A stretch of 64,000 bases of DNA, from the NCBI GenBank assembly GCA_015277795.1, contig CP063848.1, forward strand, positions 2,790,001 through 2,854,000, read 5' to 3'. The translations under genes and the position numbers were made by a program. Positions 58,105 through 64,000 of this stretch are shown here, piece after piece (position 1 is the stretch's first letter; each line of letters opens with the position of its first letter). Under the pieces are notes generated by a model that did not search any database, had not been told where the DNA came from, and saw only the letters and a list, made by a program, of their open reading frames with translations. This DNA comes from Massilia sp. UMI-21. GTDB lineage: Bacteria; Pseudomonadota; Gammaproteobacteria; Burkholderiales; Burkholderiaceae_D.

Positions 58105-58376
58105 ACCTGGCGGCTGCCACGCGGGGGAGGTTCGCCCCGCCGTTTGTTCTCCGTCCGGCAGCAGCGCAAATCTCAGCTCTCATGTGGAAGTGCTTAGTTG
58201 TATGCGCAGTCAACGTAGAGTCCAAATTGACAATGCGAAAGGTAGCTCTATACCTATTTAGCTGGTGGTTATGCTAAGGACTGTTCGCTGATCTATAATC
58301 AAGTAGGACGATTCCTACGAGTCGCTCCGCAGCTCATGTGTTTCTAAATAACATTAACTTGATGTGGAGAATGTGT

Positions 58377-58613
58377 ATGGCGCTGTACAAATTTGGTCAA
58401 CGGTTGACGCAAACTAACGATGCGGCCTTCGACGGTACGCATACCCCCGGAACCGCTGCGCCTCATCCAGGGATCTATCGCTGCACCTCGTGCGGCGACG
58501 AGATTGCTATCGCGGGCGGCCACATCTTGCCGCCCCAAAATCATAGGCAGCATAATCCGCAAAGCGGCGACATCCGTTGGCAGTTGCTCGTTTATCCCGT
58601 TCAGCAGAAGTAA
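58377..58613 (+). CDS. Small zinc-ribbon-like protein (protein L-type)
   Basis: This 78-residue protein starts MALYKFGQRLTQTNDAAFDGTHTPG (GGAG eight bases before the ATG). It has PGIYRCTSCGDEIAIAGGHILPPQNH, where a C-x2-C and later His residues form a likely metal site. Proteins of this type are often annotated protein L and occur widely in proteobacterial accessory regions. The role is unknown. It is the first gene right of the kfrA block. Confidence 0.75.
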   Translation: MALYKFGQRLTQTNDAAFDGTHTPGTAAPHPGIYRCTSCGDEIAIAGGHILPPQNHRQHNPQSGDIRWQLLVYPVQQK

Positions 58614-58902
58614 GTAGCCTGGGGCATGCTTCATGAGCTGTGCCGACAGACTTAGTCGGCGCAGCTTTCCGAAAATTCCCTACCGCCCAGTCGATAGATC
58701 GGTCACCAGGTCCATACAACGACCTTCCAAGTCTGTCGAATTCGTCGCGGAAGAAAGGTCGTACCGGCGGGCTGCTATGCCTTAGACAAACCGTTTTGAG
58801 CATTAAGCTAGAGTGGGCTGCCGCAGTTATTCTCGAGGCTCGCTGGCGACTCCAAGCCTCGGGTCAAAACCAGCGCCCTATTGCTAATGTGAGGCCGAAG
58901 CA

Positions 58903-59510
58903 TCACTGCAGGTCGCTCCTGTCAACTGGTCTCACAGAGCTCAGTACCGGCCTGCACGGGTTCTCCAGCCCTGCCCTTGCCTGGATCTCCATGGCAGCAC
59001 GGAGGGTCTGCAGTACAAGTGCGCTTCGGTTATCAAATGACGCGGCTGTTGCCAGTACATCGTCCGTCACGGCACCATCGAACCACTCCCGCGATCGCAC
59101 GTCTACGCGCCAAGCGGCAAACTGCTTTTTGATTACACTCTCCCTGCGCAACGCTTCGGACTTGCTGCCGCCCACAAGGAATGCCCGGCTGCGCTCCAAG
59201 TCGAACACCTCCGCGACTGCACGGTACGGCAAGGTGAATGCCGAGACGCGGGTCGGCCACCGGTCATTCCGATCTTGACCTCGGTCCCGTCCAGCCGGCA
59301 CAGTACATAGAAACAGTACACGGGAATGCGGACCGGGGCGAAAACGGCGACCGGAACTCTGAGGTTGTACCACTTCAATAGTGTCGAGACGAACGGCTGT
59401 TGTCCGGGCCAACGGTTTTGGGACTTGTCGACGCTCTTTCGCAGCTTGGCTTCACCGATCCGATTGACGAGCCAGAATAGGAGTGCACGGCCCATGTCGT
59501 TCTCGACCAT
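58903..59510 (-). pseudogene. GIY-YIG/T5orf172-like gene with frameshift
   Basis: Reading from the ATG at 59510, frame 1 gives RIPVYCFYVLCRLDGTEVKIGMT; after one missing base near 59260, another frame continues RWPTRVSAFTLPYRAVAEVFDLERSRAFL and SREWF. YVLxxxDGxxVKIGMT-R...E...F...EWF is the pattern of T5orf172/GIY-YIG nuclease-like domains. The start is coupled to the upstream small gene by TAATG. The break may be real decay or a sequencing error. If it is an error, the gene would encode about 200 residues. Confidence 0.6.
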
Positions 59511-59734
59511 TAATTGAACCGATCTGGCGGCAGCTCTTCGACTACTGGAGTTCGCTCGACAACGGTTCTAGCCGCTCGTGTAACCGTATTAGCTCTCACG
59601 GTGGCGACCTCCCTCCCCTGTCGTTGCATCGCAATATCGCGTCGTCTTTCCCACCCATCTTCGCACTCCCAAATGACGGATATTTGATGGGAGACCAGCA
59701 AGTTCGGGCGCGCGGCGGGGCGGATCGCGCGCAT
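59510..59734 (-). CDS. Small hypothetical protein coupled to GIY-YIG-like gene
   Basis: This 74-residue frame starts MRAIRPAARPNLLVSHQISVIWECEDGWERR and ends ERTPVVEELPPDRFN. Its TAA overlaps the next ATG as TAATG. GAGG lies nine bases upstream of the ATG. No family is recognised. The translational overlap is the main support, and the sequence could also be a degenerate region. Confidence 0.45.
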   Translation of the reverse strand: MRAIRPAARPNLLVSHQISVIWECEDGWERRRDIAMQRQGREVATVRANTVTRAARTVVERTPVVEELPPDRFN

Positions 59735-59883
59735 CTGGCAACGCCTCGAAGTACACTAGTAAAGATTCTGCGCCCAGAGGTTGTCTTAGGTCCGTGTTAC
59801 CCATGGTAGAGTAATATTTTGATGGGGCCAGCCGCACAGCCAGCTGTGGCCGACCGATAAGCCAGTAACGAATAGTTCGAATC

Positions 59884-60150
59884 ATGGACAAGATTAAGGT
59901 GAAGTACCGCTTCACGAGAGCCAATAATTCGGTCGCTGCTTTCCTGAGTAGCAACCGCGCGAGCACAGACGCACTCACTGCGCTACTCCGTTGGAAGGCC
60001 GGTTCCTCTGGGCGAGATTTTGTGAGGCTCGTCGACGAGGATGACTACATCGATGTCGAGGTCACATGCGACCCCGCTGACAAGGCCGCCGGCGCACAAC
60101 TTGAGATGGAATCCGACAAGGTGGGCGTCGAAAGAAATGTTCTGACCTAA
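59884..60150 (+). CDS. Small acidic hypothetical protein
   Basis: This 88-residue frame begins MDKIKVKYRFTRANNSVAAFLSSNRASTDALTALLRWKAG and contains RDFVRLVDEDDYIDVEVTCDPADKAAG. The composition looks natural and it lies 16 bases before the next gene on the same strand. No ribosome binding site or known domain is visible. It could be a small partner of the following gene. Confidence 0.5.
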   Translation: MDKIKVKYRFTRANNSVAAFLSSNRASTDALTALLRWKAGSSGRDFVRLVDEDDYIDVEVTCDPADKAAGAQLEMESDKVGVERNVLT

Positions 60151-60166
60151 GCTGGCACTACTGAAT

Positions 60167-60913
60167 ATGGGTGAAGCAAAGTCCGCATACCTCGTTGACG
60201 TCGTTGAGGTCGACCGTGACAGGCGTGTCCGTTGCCAAGCCGAGGGATGTGGGCATTCGGTCTATGCCCGCATTCACATCTTGCTGGTCGGTGCACAGTT
60301 CCAGGTATTGGGAGGCAACTGTTTCCAGCGCCTGTATGGCCGGGTTCTGCAAGATGCGAAGTCGTACTATGGCGGCTCCGTGGGCTCGCCAACCCGGCTG
60401 GATGAGGACATGAGACTGCTGCTTGCAACGAACACCGCAGAGTTTGTCGGGCGGTTGGAAGCCAGGAGGCTCGAACTCGAGGCGTTAGCCGAAACCAGGC
60501 CAGCTCTGGTCCAGAACAAGGCCGATCGTCCGGCAGTGCATGACGAGGTTCCGCCAGCGGCTACCGGCGGCGAAGACCCCTCCTCTCGTCAACGGAGCCC
60601 AGTCGGTAAGGCTGGGTTCGATCCACCGAGCTTCGTGTACGTTTTCGATGATCCATCGGTGGCCGCGTACGAAGGCCGAGCAGTGCTTCGATGGCAGTGG
60701 CTCAAGGACAAAGCAACCGTTGCTTCGCGCCTGGCCGCATACAAGGCAAGTCCAGCTCCAGGCACGAACCAGGACATCGTAGCCAGGTGCTACGAGCAAT
60801 TTGCGCACAAGACGCCGTACCTGTTCGCTCTCGCCGTAGAGTACGTTCATTTCATGCCGAAGAAAAACACTCTGCGGGCTCTTGACGAGTTGGGGCTGAT
60901 CGAGCAGGTTTAA
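60167..60913 (+). CDS. Unknown protein with Cys/His N-terminal motif
   Basis: This 248-residue protein begins MGEAKSAYLVDVVEVDRDRRVRC, then QAEGCGHSVYARIHILLVGAQF and QVLGGNCFQRLYG. C-x4-C-x-H with a later Cys may form a zinc site. A polar linker (about 100-145) precedes a helical C-terminal part (LRWQWLKDKATVASRLAAYKASP ... YEQFAHKTPYLFALAVEYVHFM). I recognise no family. It converges on the CBASS operon, with three bases between stops, so it is not part of that transcript. Confidence 0.7.
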   Translation: MGEAKSAYLVDVVEVDRDRRVRCQAEGCGHSVYARIHILLVGAQFQVLGGNCFQRLYGRVLQDAKSYYGGSVGSPTRLDEDMRLLLATNTAEFVGRLEARRLELEALAETRPALVQNKADRPAVHDEVPPAATGGEDPSSRQRSPVGKAGFDPPSFVYVFDDPSVAAYEGRAVLRWQWLKDKATVASRLAAYKASPAPGTNQDIVARCYEQFAHKTPYLFALAVEYVHFMPKKNTLRALDELGLIEQV

Positions 60914-60916
60914 CGA

Positions 60917-61402
60917 TCAGGCTTCGCGCAATCTGACCCAGTTCGAGTGATTGTTCATCTGCGCCAACCACACAGCAAGGTTGAATGGTTGCCCCTTGTT
61001 TCCAAGAATGACAAGCAGGAAACCGGTCATATGGCCATCGAATTCGCTCAGGAAGTCTTGTGCCGTCGCGCGGTCTTGTGCCGAGGGCGTAGGATTGGCC
61101 TCTGGATGGGTATGCCATAGTCCCACGGCGTGACGGTGCTCCAGAAAATGTCGATGCCTGTCATCCGTTGCCTGTCTTGCATCGGGCACGAATGCGTGCC
61201 GACGCCGCATATCGCTTGTGTAAGGCCCGGTAGCATGCGAGATGATCACGGCCGTGTCCTGTGGTGTCGGACTGAACAGTTGTCCCCCTGCTTCACGTTG
61301 GAACCAGCGCGTTTGGGCATGCTCGTACATGTGCGCAAGCACAGGCCCGTCGAACAAGACATAACCGTGATTATCCGGAAGATAAAACAGTCGGCTGCTC
61401 AT
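60917..61402 (-). CDS. cap3: CBASS Cap3, JAB-family isopeptidase
   Basis: This 161-residue JAB/MPN (JAMM) metalloprotease starts MSSRLFYLPDNHGYVLF at 61402, where ATGA overlaps the cap2 stop. The zinc motif is complete: Glu37 in REAGG, GLWHTHPEANPTPSAQD with His97, His99 and Asp110, and Ser107. In type II CBASS, Cap3 cleaves the bond that Cap2 makes to the CD-NTase and so resets the system. The upstream in-frame ATG at 61408 is less likely. It is the last gene of the minus-strand operon. Confidence 0.9.
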   Translation of the reverse strand: MSSRLFYLPDNHGYVLFDGPVLAHMYEHAQTRWFQREAGGQLFSPTPQDTAVIISHATGPYTSDMRRRHAFVPDARQATDDRHRHFLEHRHAVGLWHTHPEANPTPSAQDRATAQDFLSEFDGHMTGFLLVILGNKGQPFNLAVWLAQMNNHSNWVRLREA

Positions 61403-63066
61403 GACCATGTTCTCTCGATCAGCACGCCATCGTGTTCTGCTGCAGACTGCGCCCAATCACGGAGCTTCAAGCTGGGAAGTTGTGCGTCGAGGAAGCGCTG
61501 TCCTCGTACCCAACTGCGCACATGGGACCTCGATACAGTGCCATCGATTAGCTGCAGTGCTGTCTCTGCAACGAGAGCAATGCCATAGTTGGCTTGCACA
61601 GGCGTATAGCTCTGGAACTGGCTGCTGCAACCTGGTTCATTCTGTATGACGGTATCGGGCCAGTCGACGGCCTGATACCCCAACAGACGATCTGGCAGGC
61701 CGTTGAGCCAGTAGTCAGTGTCCTTCAGCACGCATGCATGTGCGGCAGCGACGTACGGCTCGAACCAACCGATCAGCAGATGGCGAGGATGCACCAGTCT
61801 CGCGGACTCAAGAGCTGACCTCACTTCTGGCTCGCCGGTAAAGTCCAGGACCACACTGACTTCAGCGAGTGTGGAACGTTGAAGCCATGCTTCCGCAGAG
61901 TCGCTCGTTCCACTCAACTGGCACGATGGAACCGAGCGGCCGACGTGCGTGGCCACGCTTTTGGCCTTTGGGCAGCCCAACATGTCGGCGCCAAGCAGAT
62001 GTCGTCCGATATTGGGAGAGGAAAGGTAGTCCGGGTCAACTATCGTGATTTTTCCTACTCCACTGCGAGCGAGCAGGTCGATAACAGCGCTGCCAAGAGA
62101 ACCAGCCCCAAGGACAAGTACGTGGGATTGCTGTCGATTTGATACTTGCGGATGCTGCGCGCGTCCGCAAGTCCAGGAGGGATCCATCCGCTCCACCCCC
62201 AAAGGCAGAAGACGGAGTGTAGGATAGGCACGCTTCGTCTTGTGCTTGACAACACGCGTTGGCGGCCCGCCAGGTAGCAGAAACGCGTATGTGCATGTCA
62301 GAGCCCTTAAAAGGACGACACGGTGCAAGGTGCGGCGCTTGCTTATCTTCTCGAACTGGTGATACTGGGCCGGGGTCAGGCGGCTCTCGAGCAAAAGGTT
62401 AACGTCGGCCAGAGTTGCGGGCCATGTCGCTGGGGTGTACGGGTAGTCGATCGGCACGTCCGCAACGACAGCGTTCGACACTTCAGTGGCACGCGGGCCG
62501 AGCGATGCCACGAAACGCGATGCCAGCGCCTCGTCGTCATTCACAATGAGCGCGCGCGAAGGTTGCACCAACCGCGCAATGAGAACGCGGGGCTCACTAT
62601 GGCGCACTGCAAAGGTATAAACCCGCCTTACTGCATCGACGTCCGACGCCATCCGGCTGACGTGTATTGACCAATAATTTGCTGTCTCCTTTTCAAAATC
62701 CCCGTCGAGCCTTCCAGACAGCCAAGGGATCAGAAATTCCTGCTCAAAAAGATACAGCATGGCGCCCACCCGCTCTTCCGGAGACGCGCCGCTAGCTGGA
62801 CCGGCATCGCCGGAAAAGCACAAGTCTGCAGCAGAATCGATGTGAGGAACACGTAAGACGGCGTCTTTCGAAAGCTGAATGCGCGCTCGGGCCTCAGGAA
62901 AATTTGCGGGCAATACTAACCATGCACCTGCGAAAGCACGGTCGGCCGGCATCGCAGGCAGCGCGAGCGCAAATTTACGCTCGCTACGTGTGCCCGCCGT
63001 CCTCGTCTCCGCCAGCAGAAGCGGATGGCTTTTCAAGAAATGATCGAAGGGACTGGTCACGTACAA
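61399..63066 (-). CDS. cap2: CBASS Cap2, E2-E1 fusion enzyme
   Basis: This 555-residue protein has an N-terminal E2-like domain (about 1-130, with a possible catalytic Cys83 in VPHIDSAADLCFSGD). A linker (about 140-305) precedes a ThiF/E1-type adenylation domain (about 310-510). VLVLGAGSLGSAVIDLLARSG is the nucleotide loop (320-326), TIVDPDYLSSPNIGRHLLG follows, and Cys480 in EPGCSSQF is a candidate E1 cysteine. Cap2 activates the CD-NTase C terminus and conjugates it to target molecules, raising cyclase activity. It starts at TTG or GTG (63060) without a clear ribosome binding site. Confidence 0.9.
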   Translation of the reverse strand: MYVTSPFDHFLKSHPLLLAETRTAGTRSERKFALALPAMPADRAFAGAWLVLPANFPEARARIQLSKDAVLRVPHIDSAADLCFSGDAGPASGASPEERVGAMLYLFEQEFLIPWLSGRLDGDFEKETANYWSIHVSRMASDVDAVRRVYTFAVRHSEPRVLIARLVQPSRALIVNDDEALASRFVASLGPRATEVSNAVVADVPIDYPYTPATWPATLADVNLLLESRLTPAQYHQFEKISKRRTLHRVVLLRALTCTYAFLLPGGPPTRVVKHKTKRAYPTLRLLPLGVERMDPSWTCGRAQHPQVSNRQQSHVLVLGAGSLGSAVIDLLARSGVGKITIVDPDYLSSPNIGRHLLGADMLGCPKAKSVATHVGRSVPSCQLSGTSDSAEAWLQRSTLAEVSVVLDFTGEPEVRSALESARLVHPRHLLIGWFEPYVAAAHACVLKDTDYWLNGLPDRLLGYQAVDWPDTVIQNEPGCSSQFQSYTPVQANYGIALVAETALQLIDGTVSRSHVRSWVRGQRFLDAQLPSLKLRDWAQSAAEHDGVLIERTWS

Positions 63067-63072
63067 CTCAAT

Positions 63073-64000
63073 TTAGGCGAGGCCCCGACCTGGGCGAATC
63101 GGTTGAACCTGTCGCGGCTGTGCGGGCGCAAGCCCAGTGAATATTCCCTGCGTTGCCGCATTTGGAAAGGACGCCCCTTCGCACCCAAAAGTCTTCTGGA
63201 CTCGCTTGCGGACCTCTGCTGGTTCGGATGCTCCGAGAATGTATGTCAAGTCCGTGACCAGCAATCTGCACCAGTTCTTGAATGCTTGTGCACGTTGCCC
63301 TTCATCGGTATTCCAGCGCTCGGCGAAGTTCTCGCCGTGAACTGTCGGGTTGGCGACGACATACTGACCGTTATGGCATTCGACCATCGCAGGCAGCAGC
63401 ACCGCAAGGTCCGCAAGAAGCTCGACTGGATGGTTGTAGAGGCGATGCCGGTCGGCGAGGCCGGCGTAACACTGCGTCAGGAGCGTCACGATGATGACCG
63501 AGATAGGTTTGAATTCGGCCGTGATATGCCCGCGGCGAACAGCCATGCAGCGGTGACGTTTGAACAGACGGATCGCTACACGCAAGGTATCCGACAGCGG
63601 CACCTCCTGGGATGGGACAGGCCGGATGTCCGCGCGCTGGGCCATGGCCTCTGCCTTTTGGAGAGGCTGAACGAGAAGCTGACGTCGTGCCTGTTCGTTC
63701 ACCCATGCCGCGAAGCCGGCCGGATTCGAGGTTTTCCACTTTCCAGAAGGCCGATCAACTACTGCCAACGCGGTCGCTTCGTAGCCGGTTTCGGGCCGGT
63801 ACTGAACATCACCACGCTGGCCAAGTGGTATCTTTGCCAGGGGCACCGAGGGAGCAAAGTCGATGTAATATCCCTTGTTCGGGAAGTTGATACGCCAGCA
63901 CCGGCTCTTCTCTTGCGGCTCATGACCTTCGAGCGCAGCTCCAACGTCTTCAAAGAACTGCATTGGGTCCTGTGCCTCTACCCGCGACAGGTCAACTTCG
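63073..64000 (-). CDS. CBASS CD-NTase (cGAS-like nucleotidyltransferase), 5' end outside window
   Basis: The frame stays open to the right edge, so the N terminus (with GS and first two Asp residues) is not seen or only partly seen. Visible parts include GYYIDFAPSVPLAK, with the third catalytic Asp near 63860, then GKWKTSNPAGFAAWVNEQA, VAIRLFKRHRCMAVRR, FKPISVIIVTLLTQCYAG and HGENFAERW, as in CD-NTases. They make cyclic oligonucleotides on phage infection. It ends RPGRGLA, a small-residue tail suitable for Cap2 attack. Cap2 starts six bases downstream. No effector is in the window. Confidence 0.88.
   Translation of the reverse strand, partial: EVDLSRVEAQDPMQFFEDVGAALEGHEPQEKSRCWRINFPNKGYYIDFAPSVPLAKIPLGQRGDVQYRPETGYEATALAVVDRPSGKWKTSNPAGFAAWVNEQARRQLLVQPLQKAEAMAQRADIRPVPSQEVPLSDTLRVAIRLFKRHRCMAVRRGHITAEFKPISVIIVTLLTQCYAGLADRHRLYNHPVELLADLAVLLPAMVECHNGQYVVANPTVHGENFAERWNTDEGQRAQAFKNWCRLLVTDLTYILGASEPAEVRKRVQKTFGCEGASFPNAATQGIFTGLAPAQPRQVQPIRPGRGLA

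Overview
The window reads as a chromosomal segment of a high-GC betaproteobacterium of the family Oxalobacteraceae, most likely Massilia/Telluria-like. The reasons are the strong GC bias of the genes up to about 49 kb, the PEP-CTERM protein, the tmk-holB-pilZ-tatD order, paired parvulins beside bolA and yciB, a DUF6139-like gene and a typical intergenic palindromic repeat at the left edge. The genus is inferred from gene content, not from a search.

Region 1 (1-31 kb) is mostly housekeeping and metabolism. It holds a minus-strand envelope/repair run (msrB, yciB, bolA, two parvulin isomerases), selO, an acyl-CoA synthetase, D-lactate dehydrogenase, and a GGDEF-EAL/MEDS signalling pair beside an unknown protein that faintly resembles an archaeo-eukaryotic primase. 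A bifunctional beta-oxidation enzyme, an MHS-type transporter and a Dabb-SDR-SDR operon follow. The two fatty-acid-type transcription units share a promoter/operator-like motif. Next come ygfZ-DUF4936-NRDE diverging from mltG-tmk-holB-pilZ, then tatD, an ankyrin protein, a PRMT-like methyltransferase, lpxO and wrbA.

Region 2 (30-49 kb) is cell-surface and motility biology. It contains a PEP-CTERM protein, rlhA, a 2308-residue DUF4347/Ig-like/RTX/DUF4214 protein, three tandem tail-collar proteins, a glycolipid-binding-type protein, cheV, an AI-2E family transporter with a long extra C-terminal domain, a short flagellin and a DUF305 membrane protein.

Region 3 (49.4 kb to the right edge) is a mosaic genomic island with visibly lower GC. 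It starts with a tyrosine recombinase. A kfrA-like gene follows in two pieces, separated by an IS3-family transposase remnant and an intact lprI-like gene. After that come a Tn7/Tn5053-type transposon end with three 19-bp repeats, a complete IS21-family insertion with inverted repeats and a 5-bp target duplication, an orphan TniB/TnsC-like ATPase and an intact kfrA-like gene. Related AT-rich palindromes recur around these genes, one of them overlapping the kfrA promoter.

The right end carries a defence-type module: small zinc-ribbon and unknown proteins, a frameshifted GIY-YIG/T5orf172-like gene, and a type II CBASS operon on the minus strand (CD-NTase, Cap2 E2-E1 fusion, Cap3 JAB peptidase). 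The CD-NTase runs off the window, so its N-terminal catalytic part and the effector are not visible. No tRNA, rRNA or CRISPR array was recognised.
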